64,000 bases of DNA, taken from contig NW_004454177.1 of the NCBI RefSeq assembly GCF_000283155.1, forward strand, positions 20,707,066 to 20,771,065, written 5' to 3'. Positions 11,176-23,299 of the stretch are shown one piece after another. Source of the DNA: Ceratotherium simum simum. Lineage: Eukaryota > Chordata > Mammalia > Perissodactyla > Rhinocerotidae. The position numbers and the translations under genes are program-made. Position 1 is the stretch's first letter. Each line of letters starts with the position of its first letter. Under the pieces are notes generated by a model. The model was not told the DNA's origin. It searched no databases and worked only from the letters and a program-made list of their open reading frames with translations.

Positions 11176-13517
11176 GTATTCAACTTCCAGTAAAAACTTG
11201 GTGGCAACTTAGTTGTGAATCATTCCAGAAGGCCGTAAGGAAACAAAGACAATAAAAAAATGAAAATCCAATTTTCAACAAAGGCAGAAGCCAGAGAAAA
11301 CACCTCCAAACTACAAATTTTGTGTAAAAACTGCCCAAAGCAGAATTTGTGGCAAAGCCCTGCAGAAAACTGTGATGGGGTATGATAAAAGTTGAGGGAA
11401 AGAGTAGAGAGAGCAGTGGGAAAACAGACTATCAGATCTCACAAGTCATCAGCATATAAACAAACCGTGAAGAGGTTTGTTCCCACTCTGAATGGGAACT
11501 GCTATGAACAGGGCTGAGGAGCACAGCGGAAGGCAGAGAGAGAGGGCTCAGAAGGTACCCAAGGACAGCAGATCGTAAAATCATCCAAAACACATCTTCT
11601 AAATTTAAGAGGGTCTCCCAAAACACAAGTGCTGTCCCTTGGTGGCAAGTGCAGAGAAGAACCTGCAGAAGTTTAGGTATGGTGATAGAACCTCCCTGAG
11701 CCAGGTTAGGTTCGAGAAGTAGAGGAGACATGATAGTTCCTCAGAGCTCCATCACTATAACAAGAAGTGGGAGCCTTTGAGTTGTAGAAGTGCCAGATTA
11801 CCCTAGTCATTTCCCTTCCCCAATAGGAGCTTCTCATAAAAAGCTGACCCATAAAAATAAAACTTAATCAACTATGAGAAACAGAAAGGAAATCGACACA
11901 GCAGCCACACAACAATATCATGTTTTAAAAATGGGAAAAGAGCAACAAAACATTTCTATAGAAAAAAAAATCATCAGAAAGTGTTGTCATCAATCAAATG
12001 AAAATTGCAAACCAAAACTTTTTAGAGAAACAATGAAGCAATAACTATTCTGAAGGAAGACCACAAAGCAGAAATACAAAAACTGTGGGAAGAGATGGTC
12101 AGAAAACAGCAGGTTGTAATGTGACAATAGGAGGAGATGAATCAAGAACTTGAAAACCTCAGGTGAAAAAAATTGAAGAAAAAAGGCCAGAAATCAAGAC
12201 TAAATTTGAAGGGAAATAGATACTGAAAAAGCCTTTAAGAAAATTCAAACTCATTCTCAATTAAAAACTCTTGAGAAAATAAGAATGTGTGGATACTTGG
12301 TTAAATATATTTAAATATATGTATTATATACATGTGATAATATCATTATATATATATTTATATATTAATTTTATGTCTGGTATACATACCACAATCCTAA
12401 AGTAGCATTGTATCTAATGGAGAAATACTGCAGAAATTCCAAGTTCAGAAAAAGGCAAAGATGCCCACTATCTCCACTACTATTTAGCATAATACTGGTA
12501 TAAGCCAATGCAATTGGAAAAAATAAAACAATTAGAGGCATAATAATTAGAAAATAATAAAACAATCTTTATTTGCACATGACATGATAGTATATCTGGA
12601 TAACCCTGCTAACTCAAACAACAGAAGAATCCATAAAGGTAGCAGGATATAAAATTAACACTCAACTATCACTAGCACTGATATATACAAATAATAAATA
12701 TTAGAAGATATAAAGAAAATGGAAATTTCATTAATAATAGCAACAAAAAATACAAAACACTTAGGAATAAGCTTAAGAAATGTTCAAAACTATATAAAGA
12801 AAACTGTAAAACACTCATGAAAGACATGTATGCAGATTTTAACAAATGGAAAGACAGGCTTTAGTTTTGGTTAGAATGTCTGAATATCACCAAGATTTCA
12901 TTTCTCCCAAACTTAATTTATAATGTACTTGTTTATACATAAATTGATTAAAACATAAATTATCGTTTATAAATTACTCCAATTCCAATAAAAATAACAA
13001 CAATCTTTTTTTACCGAGTTAGACAAGTTCACACAAAAAAATAAACAGGTAAAAATAGCAAGTAAAACACTGAAAAGGAAGAGTTATGAGGGGGTTGTAC
13101 CCACGCAAGATATTAAACCATTTTACAAAGTCTCTAAAATCAAAACAATGTGATACTGTATATGAATAGACAGGCCAATAGAATAAAATAGAAAGTACAG
13201 AAATAAACCAAATCACATATGGAAATCTAAAATACGATAAGGAGTGTATCTCAAATCACTGGGGCAAAGACAACTTTATAATTAACGGTGTTAAGACAAA
13301 CTGGAAACTCATTTGAAAAAGAAAAAATTAGATCCATTCCTTATACTATAAGTAAGAATAATCTCCAAATTAATTAGAGATATAAACTCTAAAAAAAGTA
13401 TACGAGTACTAGAGAAAACTAGGGGTAAATTCCTTTATAACTTTAGTGTAGAAAAATGCTGCATAATTCTTAAATCTTAAATTCCAAATGCAATTTTAAA
13501 AATTGATAAATTTGAAC

Positions 13518-13789
13518 TACACAAATTTTGTGTGTGTGTGTGAGGAAGATCAGCCCTGAGCTAACATCTGCCAATCCTCCTCTTTTTCCTGAGGAAGACT
13601 GGTCCTGGGCTAACATCCATGCCCATCTTCCTCCACCTTATATGGGACGCCGCCACAGCACGGCTTGACAAGCGGTGCATCAGTGTGCGATCAAGATCCT
13701 AAGCACCCCCCCCCCCCCCCCCGCCGGCCGCTGTAGCGGAGCACGCGCACTTAACTGCTACACCACCCGGTCGGCCCCTACACAAAATT
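13518..13789 (-). mobile_element. ERE-type SINE, antisense, with a C17 run
   Basis: Reverse complement of the SINE: GATCAGCCCTGAGCTAACAT, TATGGGACGCCGCCACAGCA, then the tRNA-like head ending CCACCCGGTCGGCCCC. Flanked by imperfect CTACACAAATTTT / CTACACAAAATTTT repeats. A 17-base C run (13706-13722) replaces part of the tRNA-like region. Confidence 0.88.
13706..13722. repeat. Mononucleotide (C)17 tract
   Basis: Seventeen consecutive C within the antisense SINE, at a place where other copies read CCCGGGATCCGAACC-like sequence. Could be slippage or, in part, an assembly artefact. Confidence 0.9.
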
Positions 13790-16383
13790 TTTTAAAACTA
13801 TTTTTCATGGCAAGAAATGCCATAAGCAAATTTGGAATATAAATGACAAATTGGGAGAAAAATATTCGCAAGATATATTACAAATAAAGGGGTAATATTC
13901 CTAACATGCAAAAAAACTTTTAAAAATTGAAAAGAAAAAAAACACCAAAAAAAATAAAAATAGGCAAAAGCTGTGAATAGACAATTTATAATAATAGATA
14001 TAAAAACGTGCGTTAAAATATTAAACATGTTAGCATATGAAAAGATACCATATCTTGCCCATCAGATTGGCAAAAGTCAAAAGCTTGACAATTGACTCTA
14101 TTAGTGAAACTGTGGGGGAAATAAGCACTCTCTCACATTGCTGGCAGGAGTCCAAATTGCTGAACTCCTCTGGAGGGGAATTTGGTACTACCTAATAAAA
14201 CTGCACGTGCATTTATCATCATACCTAAAAATCCCGCCTTTAGGAATTTACCTTCCATGCACATCTCCAAGAATATGAAAATACATATGACCCAGATAAT
14301 TCATTCTTATATTATTTATAATTGCAAAATATTAGATACTATCTACATGTCCCATCATAGGATGCTATTTGAATAAACTATAGTATATATGCACACAATG
14401 GAGTACTAAGCAGCTGTAAATATTAATGAGAACTTATATAAGTGATTTCCAGGATATACTATTCAGTGAAAAGAACTACCTTTTGTATGGTAAATAAGGA
14501 GAAATAAAAAAGCAAACATATCTGCTTATGTTTACAAAAATACAGGAAGGAGAAACCAGAAAACAATAAAATTGGTTACCTATGGAGTGGTGGGTAAAGG
14601 TGAAAGGGACAGAGGAGAATATGACATTTGTCTGAGAAAGTATAACTTTTTTTTTGTAATTATGACTTCTGAAAGAATGTTAATGGTATATATATTCTAG
14701 AAATAAAAGTAAATCACCAAGGAGTGGAAGAACAAAACATAAAATACATTAAAACTAAAAGCAAACTGAAACAAATGTATACAACTGTATTTCAAATGAA
14801 TGACATAATAATACTGCAGAGAAAATAAAAGAACAAATCCAAAAAAATTTTAAACACGGTATTTAATTATATCTCTTTAGTCAGGGGGAGGGGGAGAGAT
14901 GGAAAAGAAGAGCAAAAAAAATTGAATTTTTTGTAGGCATTTTTTACAGTGGTATGAATGAAACAATTCTGAAACTATTTTAGATACACTATTGAATTGA
15001 GGAAATGAAATAAATGCTTTGTACACTTTGATGTTGTTGGGAACCAGGGTTCTCACTGTGAAAGAAGGGAGATACAAATACAGAATGGAGGAAGGCAAGG
15101 AAAATTCTTGGGAGATGGATTGGATTTGGAGGTATCAGCAAGACCTGATGATTTCTAATACCTTGATAGATAGATAATTAGATTATATAATGTTATACAG
15201 ATCATATATGTATACTAGATTATACACCCACACAAGGATGCACACACAATGCACACATACACACATTTCTTAACTCTGCCTGTTGAAAAGGCCTAGAAGC
15301 AAAGATGATATTCCAGAAGCAATGAGCACATTTAGTGCCTAAAAATCAGTTTTTAATTGCATTTTCCACTAAAATGAACCAAGTTTCCTCAGAAAAATGG
15401 ATGATTCAATGGCTGGCACAAGAGATGCAAAATGATCCTAGAACATATTAAGTCATATAGTAAGAAAGTATTAAAAAAAATTGGGGCATATTAAAAGGAC
15501 AAAGGAGCCAGTGTAAAGGAACTCCCATGGCCAAATCTGGGACAATTTAAGCACTGAAGTAAAGACAGTATTGAAAAATAAAAACCGAAAATTTGAAAAA
15601 AATAGGAATCCATGAATCCATTTTCATAATGAATAGGTAGGTAAATAAATACACAAATAAATAAATAAGGGAGAACTTTTTTTTGGTAGGGGTATGCTGA
15701 CTGACAAAGGTGGAGGGAAAATTGGAGTTGGAAAATCAAAATTTTTCAACTGTAATAATACAGATTGAAAGGGGAAATGAGTAAGTACATGGTAGATAAA
15801 CTGAACAATTCCTTAACCAAGTGATCAAAATCAGTATCAGCAATGAGGGGCAGACAGGCCACGTGTGCCTCCGAAAGTGATGTTCTTAGGATACAATATC
15901 ACTTACGTGGTGCTCCAGCCAGGATGCTTAACTAGAATCTAATCATAAGAAAACATCAGATCAACCAAAAATGAATAATATTCTTTTTTTTAAAAAGGGC
16001 CTGTATATTTCAAAATATCAGAGTCATGAAAGATTAAAAAAAGCTGAGGAGCTATTCCAGATTAAAGGAGACTAAAGAGATATGAGAACTAAATGTCATA
16101 TATAATCCTAGACTAGAGGAAAAAATGTTATAAAGAATATTATTTGATCAATGGACAAAATTGAGACTATGATGGTAAATTAAAGTATCATATCAATGTT
16201 GAATTTCCTGAAGGTGAAAATCATACATTGTTAATGTAAGAAAATGTCCTTGTTCTTAGGAAACACACTCTGAAGTAAAGCAGTATGATTTACGCAACTT
16301 ACTCTCAAATGGTTCAGAAAAAAATGTCTATCTACCTATATCCATAGATAGATAAATAGATATAACGTCATAGATTAGATCGA

Positions 16384-16420
16384 TTAGGTTAGGTTAGGTT
16401 AGGTTAGGTTAGGTTAGGTT
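16384..16420. repeat. (TTAGG)7 tandem repeat
   Basis: Seven perfect TTAGG units plus TT, in the 3' UTR of an old L1 where other mammalian copies often carry simple repeats. The motif equals the insect telomere repeat but the vertebrate one is TTAGGG; it is best read as a microsatellite. Confidence 0.95.
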
Positions 16421-16512
16421 AAGCAAACAATGAAGCAGACAGGATAAAATGTTGGAGAATCTGGATGAAGGGTATTGGGAGTTTTTTGTACCCACATGAA
16501 AATTTTTTCTCA

Positions 16513-16757
16513 GGGCCTGCCTAGTGGTGTAGCAATTAAGTGCACATGCTCTGCTGCGGCGGCCCGGGGTTCACAGGTTCGATCCCGGGCACGCACCGAT
16601 GCACCGCTTATCAACCCATGCTGTGGCGGCGTCCCATATAAGGTAGAAGAAGATAGGTATGGATGTTAGCCCAAGGCCAGTCTCCCTCAGCAAAAAGAGG
16701 AGGATTGGCATCAGATGTTAGCTAAGGGCTAATCTCCCTCACCAAAAAAAAAAAAAA
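16513..16757 (+). mobile_element. ERE-type SINE, sense
   Basis: Head GGGCCTGCCTAGTGGTGTAG, B-box GGTTCGATCCCGGGC, body ATGCTGTGGCGGCGTCCCAT and both GATGTTAGC modules, ending in an A14 tail. TTCTCA at 16507-16512 recurs at 16758-16763 after the tail, a short likely target duplication. Inserted in the L1 3' UTR. Confidence 0.9.
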
Positions 16758-16822
16758 TTCTCAACATTTGAAATTATTTCCAAAGTTTTAAAATTGAAGA
16801 ACAAAGAACACAGATACCACGT

Positions 16823-17256
16823 GTAGTAAGCTGAGTTGTGTCTCCCCAGAAAACATGTTGAAGTCCTAACCTTGGGGACCTGTGAATGCGACCTTATTTA
16901 AAAATAAGGTCTTTGCAAAAGTAATTAATTAAAGATCTGATGGAATCACACTGGATTAGAGTGGGCCCTAAATCTAATGCCTGGTATCCTTATAAGAAAA
17001 GGAGAGGACACAGAGAATAAGGCCATGTGAAAACAGGCAGAGATCGGAGTGATGCAGGTAAAAGCCAAGGAATGCCAAGGATTTCTTCCAGAATCTAGGA
17101 AGAGATGAAGAATTCTTTCCCAGAACCTTCAAATGGAACATAACACCTTGATTTCAGACTTCTAGCCTCCAGAACTGTGCAAAAATAAATTTCTGTTGTT
17201 TTCAGCCACCAAATTTGTGGTAATTTGTTTTGGCAACCCTCGGAAATTAAAACACC
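16823..17256 (+). mobile_element. MaLR-type LTR (MLT1/MST-like)
   Basis: Runs in the order of the family: GCTGAGTTGTGTCTCCCCAG, TTGAAGTCCTAACCTTGGGG, CTGTGAATGCGACCTTATTT, GAGTGGGCCCTAAATC, CTTATAAGAAAAGGAGAGGA, CACCTTGATTTCAGACTTCT, polyadenylation-like AATAAATTTCTGTTGTTTTC near the 3' end. No coding sequence. Exact subfamily not resolved. Confidence 0.6.
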
Positions 17257-18600
17257 ATGAAAAATACAGTAAAGGCTATAGAAGATAGATATCAAAAAGA
17301 AAGAAAGAAAAAAGAATTAGGAAGAAAATAGGTATATAAAGCAGGCAGAAGAGATGGAATACTTGCATAAATGGAATTTCCAAAGAAGAAGATAACAGAA
17401 CAGCATTTCAAAACAGAAAACACTTTCCTAAAATAATTGAAACTGTTTACAGAAATAGCACATTATATATCACAAAATCTGATTCAGAGTAGTCAACACT
17501 GATATTTATCTCGGAAGTTTTATTAGATTTCCATGATAAAGAAAGGCTCTTTCAGCAGCCAGACAAAAACTTAAAATAGAAAGAAAAAGACAGTGGCATC
17601 AGACTTCTCCACAGTCAGGAAACAGAGGAGCAACACGTGCAAGATATATAATGAAAGAAAGTTTCCAGCATTTTGTATTCAGCCAAGCACTCCTTCAAGT
17701 ATAGAGAGAGAAGATCAACAATTTTGAACACGTAAGATCTTAGTGAAAATTGTTAACATTTTGGAAACTACTAAAGAAACCAGGATATGGCTGTGGAATC
17801 TTTAGCAGTAAGCATTAGATATTTTAACCAATGAAAATCTAAAATGAACACAAACATTGGGATAAGGGTTATAGGATGGAATGTTATATTTATAAATGAT
17901 GTAAATATAAAATGAAAAGAATGAGGAGAAAAGTTGAAAAACAGAAATGCTCTATGATTGATCCATATGTATAAGTGGGAGTCAAAGAATATAAGATAAA
18001 GCTGAAAATCACATACAAGTAGAAGCACATTAAAGAATACAAGGGGAAACACTAGGAAAGGTAACACTGTTGATTAAAATTGAGTTGTGGAAGAAAGAAA
18101 AGGGAGAAGGAAGAAGATACAACCATCTTGAATTGATACATTTTTCAATTCCTAAAATTAAAATTAGTTTTCTTTATAAGTAGTTTTCATCACCGTTTCC
18201 TCATATACACTAAAGGTGAGACTTAAAGAGAAAATTTGTGGCTATTTCCATGGTTACAGTATTTTTAATTCTTTAAAGTTTTTAATTATCAAAAATTTAT
18301 TTCAAAGCCTACCTCATGTCAAACATCTTTTATAAGTATGGTATTTACTAATAAACTTTATTTCTCTCATTTCTGCATGGATAAAGATCAAATGATTTTG
18401 GGAAAAGAGATGAGAAGAAAAGGTGGTAGAATGAAAACCGGCAGAGAACCAAAGTCAATTGAAGATAACTTTCTAGGAGAGTAGAGCAGAAGACCACCTT
18501 AACATGGAACAACAAAAATGCAAGAATCAGGCTGAGAAGCAGCACAGGGAAAGAGAAAGAGAAAAGAGAGGGAGGTAGGATTCTCCATAGCAATAGAACG
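17257..18600. other. A-rich sequence, possibly very old L1-derived; no gene seen
   Basis: The + strand is purine/A-rich like sense L1 5' or ORF1 relics (CAGCATTTTGTATTCAGCCA), producing incidental long minus-strand open frames at 17771-18067 and 18348-18593. I cannot align it to a family by eye. Confidence 0.35.
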
Positions 18601-20654
18601 TAAATGACTATTCTAGTTTGAGACCCTTTCTTCTTCTTTTTTGATTTCTGCTTACAGAACTGGTATATATAGGTAGCTATTTATGATGAAGAATATTACC
18701 ATGTATCCTATTTTCTAAATTTAGCTATGCTGTTTATATTGTGCTTTCACAATAATTGGTGTTGTAAAAAGATAATGGCTTCTTCTAAGCCTAGATTTCT
18801 TCATTTTCAATGAATTGGTTAGTTTTTTTAAAAAAGTCAAAATAATGGAGAAATGAAGTTCGTCTTGGTGAGAAATGAGTTTGGCTCACAACTGAAAAAC
18901 GTCTACAGGTCCAGAAATGGTCTGGCATCAAGTAAGAACTTTTGATTGTTACATTTCATATTTTATTTATTGTATATTTTGCAAGTTACATGGATATACT
19001 CTTTTTTTGAAGGGGGGGAATCCACTCCAATTCTTTCTCAATATTAACAATACTTATATGTGGTATACCGCAAAACTAATAAAGCCTTCTTTGATGTTTC
19101 CTATATTATAGCTTTAAACTCAAAATTATCATACTTCCTTATTTTAACCTCAGCTATACAGTTACTATTGATCTTCTTATCAATCTTATGATGAAAGTAT
19201 AACTTCTGGTGTTTAATCTAGGAAAGACAGCTACTCTATATAGCATTTGTTCTTGTCTATTTTATCAAAATTACTCAGAACAGCAAAATATTTGTTTTCC
19301 CCTTCTTAGATAGAGAAATTTGAAGTTTATATAACTAATAAAAGTTTTAAGATAAATAGCTAATGTTTATGACCCCTGCTCCAAAAGATCTGATTGCAGA
19401 ATATAGTAAAAGAATTAACTTCCGGTTCTTGATCTTCACACTCTCTCCCAACATCATAGTAACTTTCTTCTTAATAGCACAAATTAATGACTCATATTAA
19501 ACAATATCTAAACAAGATTAATTCATTAAACAAGATTAATTCATTAAACAAGATTAACTGTGACAGAGCTTTATCTTTAGTACTTATATTTGCCAATCTT
19601 TCCTCATCCATATAAATAGAAACTTTTAAGGGTAATTTGGAAAAATTCCTAAAAATCATATTACATTAAGGAGAGAACGCCTGACTATAAAATTGAAAGT
19701 TAAGTATTTCAAAATTGTAATACAAGTCATCTATTTAAGTGTATATAGCCCCAATGACACAAAAATATAACAAATGCACATATGTGTAAGCTCTGGACGA
19801 CTATATGCTAAACTGCAGAACCAAAGAAATGAGAGCCATAGCCACCAGTAATTAGTGCATAAAGTTGAAGAATAATTTAAGGTACATAAAAGGATATTTT
19901 GAGTTGATATTCATTTTAAAATATTATATTAGAGAAAATCACAAGTATGTGTGTACGTATAGATGTATATATATAAAATAATTATTGTTAAGATAAATTG
20001 TGAAGATTATATTTACAAAAATAAGTAAGCTATTAAATTCATTCATACATTAATGTGAATTTCTTTCTCAGTTTATATTAAGTGTCATTTAGGATTCTGA
20101 GGGAAGTGAGACTTTGGTAGAATGTCAGACATTATTTGTTGAATTCCCATCAGCCATATGCCTATTCCTATTCCTTTCTAACAGAACCCCAATTTTGTTC
20201 ACATATTGGTAGCAAAGCACGCGAGCAGTGGACTCAGCTGCAGGAGATGAATCACAATTAATCTAATCAAATTCCCCTTTGAGTAACTGGTTTAGTGGTG
20301 GGCAGATGACCCAGTTCTAGCCAATAAGTCTCGATAGGATGTCTGTGGGGTCAACTTCTGGATAAAGTTTTCTTCCTTAATTTAAAGAAAAAAAAAAAAG
20401 CATGTCAGGAGAAACTCTCCTTTTTCCTAATTTTGGATGTAATTATGTGAGAGTCCGATGCCGGCAGCTTCAACAGCCATCTTTGGACACTAGGGGACAA
20501 GAAAGAAAATAAAACCTAACCCTCTGACACTGGCTGACTAGAAAGATGGAGAGTTCAGGGCTTTGAGGACATTCCTGAACCACTGATCAACCAAACCTAG
20601 AACTACTTTTCTCCAGACTTCTTGTCATGTGAGATAACATATATCTGTTAAATA
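18601..20654. other. AT-rich intergenic sequence, nothing recognised apart from a short tandem repeat
   Basis: No exon, RNA gene or repeat family identified. Contains the 18-bp tandem repeat at 19510-19557. Confidence 0.45.
19510..19557. repeat. 18-bp tandem repeat, 2.7 copies
   Basis: AAACAAGATTAATTCATT repeated at 19510 and 19528, then the first 12 bases at 19546. Copies are identical, so the duplication is recent or maintained. Confidence 0.92.
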
Positions 20655-20990
20655 AGTCACTTTTTGTTTATTTATTTATTTTTTGTGTGTGTGTGAGGAA
20701 GATCAGCCCTGAGCTAACATCCATGCTAGTCCCCCTCTTTTTGCTGAGGAAGACCGGCTCTGAGCTAACAACTATTGCCAATCCTCCTCCCCTTTCTTCC
20801 CCCAAAGCCCCAGTAGATAGTTGTATGTCATAGCTGCACATCCTTCTAGTTGCTGTATGTGGGACTCGGCCTCAGCATGGCCAGAGAAGTGGTGCGTCGG
20901 TGCGCGCCCTGGATCCGAACCTGGGCCGCCAGCAGCGGAGCGCGTGCACTTAACCGCTAAGCCACAGGGCCGGTCCAGTCACTTTTTGTT
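20655..20990 (-). mobile_element. ERE-type SINE, antisense, long variant, 14-bp perfect target duplication
   Basis: Contains the usual modules in reverse complement plus an extra central segment (CCCAGTAGATAGTTGTATGT, AGCTGCACATCCTTCTAG) absent from most copies here. AGTCACTTTTTGTT occurs at 20655-20668 and 20977-20990; the SINE proper is 20669-20976, ending CCACAGGGCCGGTCC. Shares the extra segment with the copy at 47024. Confidence 0.93.
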
Positions 20991-21492
20991 GAATACCCTG
21001 TTACTTGGAACCAAAACATATCCCACCTGACATGGGTATAAAAAGCAGGTATACATTTGTGGGTGATCCATACATCTGTGGAGGGGCCTGAATAACCCAA
21101 GCATTGTATGGAGCACTGGATTCAGAACCTAGGAGAGTATGTCGAGAAGGTCAGAGAAGTGACATTTGTGTACTCACATCAAGTGCCAACTTTCACCTAC
21201 AATCATCCCTTTGTACATACAAAGAATTTGAGTTCTCAAAGCTGTATAAACAATATAAAATTCCAAATTAACCAAAAGGTAGGTCTGAGTGGCCCAACAT
21301 GCCTTTCTGAATGTGCTCATATTGCCAGGGCCTCAGATCAAGTAAATGTTACTACACTATTCCATGAATCTTGACAACTACCCCACACTTGGAACTGTAA
21401 ACAATAGAGAAACATAATGTGTAAAGTGAAAATAGCACTAGATTTAAAATCAGAAGACCTAGTGGTGAGTTCTATTAATTACTAGGTAATTA
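20991..21492. other. Intergenic sequence, nothing recognised
   Basis: An open frame at 21108-21374 has no recognisable domain or splice context and is not supported as a gene. Confidence 0.4.
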
Positions 21493-21729
21493 CACCCGGT
21501 GGCGTAGCGGTTAAGTGCGCACTCCGCTTCGGCACCCCAGAGTTCGAAGGTTCGGATGCCAGGTGCGCACCGATGCACCACTTGTCAGGCCATGCTGTGG
21601 CGGCGTCCCATAGAAAGGAAAGGAAGATGGGCACAGATGTTAGCCCAGGGCCAATCTTCCTTGGCTAAAAGAGGAGGATTGGCATCGGATGTTAACTCAG
21701 GGCTGATCTTCCTCACCAAACCAACAAAA
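21493..21729 (+). mobile_element. ERE-type SINE, sense
   Basis: Starts CACCCGGTGGCGTAGCGGTT, has GTGCGCACCGATGCACCACT, TGCTGTGGCGGCGTCCCATA and both GATGTTA modules. It abuts directly the ORF2-end remnant of the next L1 and has no clear target duplication. Confidence 0.85.
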
Positions 21730-22089
21730 AACTGGAAACAATCCAAATGTTCATCAACAGGTAAATGGATAAACAAACTATGGTATGTCTATACAATGGG
21801 TTACTACTCAGCAATAAAAAAAAGGAACTAATGATACATACTACAATATAGATGAATCTTAAAATAATTATGCTGAGTGAAAGAAGCTAGATGAAAAAAG
21901 CATACACTGTATCATATAAAATTCTAAGAAAGAAAAACAAATGTAGAACACATTCAGCATCCAGATCTTCATTTCTAATATAATTTTCCAAAAAATGGCT
22001 GATAATAGGATGGGAGCAGGAAATAGACAAGATGAGTCTGGAGTATTTTGTAATGCCAGAAAGCAAGACAGTGCTCAAACACATCACAT

Positions 22090-22111
22090 ACACACACACA
22101 CACACACACAC
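22090..22111. repeat. (AC)11 microsatellite
   Basis: Eleven AC units within the L1M 3' UTR, followed by an imperfect CTCAC. Confidence 0.9.
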
Positions 22112-22778
22112 TCACAAGCTCCCAATGCCCAAAGCTGGAACAACTTGAGCAACAAAATAAAGTGTATTGGATTATAACCCAAAGTATAAAATAAATATCC
22201 ATGAGTCCAAACTGATATAAATAAAAGACAGAATAAATTAGTAAATGGGGGAAAAGAGGTAAATCTCCCATGCAGAAGAACTCCAAATAAATTATGTAGA
22301 TACTGCACCCTAAAGGAGGGAGAGCATAACTCCCTACTCCCCGACAATCCCTTAAGTGTAGGCTGCTTAGTGACTTCCTTCCAAAGAGTACAGGATGGGA
22401 AGAGGGGGAAAAAGAGTAACCGTGCAGTGGAAAAACCTGATAAATACTACTCCAACCTGGAGCTCAAGGTCAACATCAACAGGGATAAGTCACATTGACA
22501 GTATGCACCCTGGATACAATGTGATGAATGTGGCACTTCACCCCTGTGATTTTCCTCCCCAAAACCCATAACCCCAATACAATCATGAGGAAAACATGAA
22601 ATTCCAATAGAGGGGCATCCTACAATATGCCTCACCAGACTCCTCAGGGCTGTCAAGGTCATCAAAATCAAGGAAAGTCTGAGAAACTGTCATAGCCAAG
22701 AGAAGCCTAGGAAGACACAGCAACAATGTAATGTGGTGTCCTGGATGGGATCCTGGGAAAGAAAAAGGACATTAGGTA

Positions 22779-23049
22779 AAAACTAAGGAAATTTTTTTTT
22801 TTGTGTGAGGAGATCAGCCCTGTGCTAACATCCGCCAATCCTCCTCTTTTTGCTGAGGAAGACTGGCCCTGGGCTAACATCTGTGCCCATCTTCCTCCAC
22901 TTTATATGGGACGCCGCCACAGCATGGCTTGCCAAGCAGTGCGTCTGTGCGCGCCCGGGATCTGAACCAGCGAACCCCGGGCCGCGGCAGCAGAGCGTGC
23001 GCACCCAACCGCTTGCGCCACCGGGCCGGCCCCAAAACTAAGGAAATTT
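22779..23049 (-). mobile_element. ERE-type SINE, antisense, 16-bp perfect target duplication
   Basis: AAAACTAAGGAAATTT at 22779-22794 and 23034-23049 flanks the reverse-complement SINE (22795-23033: T-tail, GATCAGCCCTGTGCTAACAT, TATGGGACGCCGCCACAGCA, CCACCGGGCCGGCCCC). The interrupted L1M sequence resumes exactly at the duplicated site. Confidence 0.94.
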
Positions 23050-23299
23050 GAATAAACTATTTCTATTAGCTAATAATAATGTACTAATATTAGTCAATTA
23101 ATTGCAACAAATATATCATATTAATATAAGATGTTAATAGGGGAAACTGTATGCAGAGGATATATGGGAACTCTCTCTACTATCTGCTTAATTTCTCTGT
23201 AAATCTAAAATTGTTCTAAAACGTAAAGTCTATTAATTAAAAAATTAAAGCACTTAGTCCTAAAAAAAGTGTGTATAATTTGTTTAATAAATCAGATAT

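Larger units (their letters stand above)
11230..16800 (+). mobile_element. Decayed L1, sense, with internal deletion and two SINE insertions
   Basis: An ORF1-like part (11900-12230, AAGCAATAACTATTCTGAAG, GAAATACAAAAACTGTGGGA) jumps after an AT-repeat spacer (12295-12372) to late ORF2 (AAGGCAAAGATGCCCACTAT at ~12450). It continues through the ORF2 end (~14300) and a long 3' UTR ending near 16800 (CAACTTACTCTCAAATGG at ~16297, GAAATTATTTCCAAAG). Much of ORF2 is missing. SINEs at 13531-13777 and 16513-16757 and a TTAGG-type tract lie inside it. Confidence 0.65.
21730..23245 (+). mobile_element. L1M 3' part, sense (ORF2 end and 3' UTR), split by a SINE
   Basis: Starts in the ORF2 end (GGAAACAATCCAAATGTTCA, CAATGGGTTACTACTCAGCA). 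It runs through a long 3' UTR including GGACATTAGGTAAAAACTAA and, after the SINE at 22795-23033, TGTAAATCTAAAATTGTTCT near the end. A (CA)n tract lies at 22090-22111. Confidence 0.75.

Noticed and set aside
16384..16420. Interstitial telomere sequence
   Set aside because: The unit is TTAGG, not the vertebrate TTAGGG, and the array is only 37 bases inside an L1.
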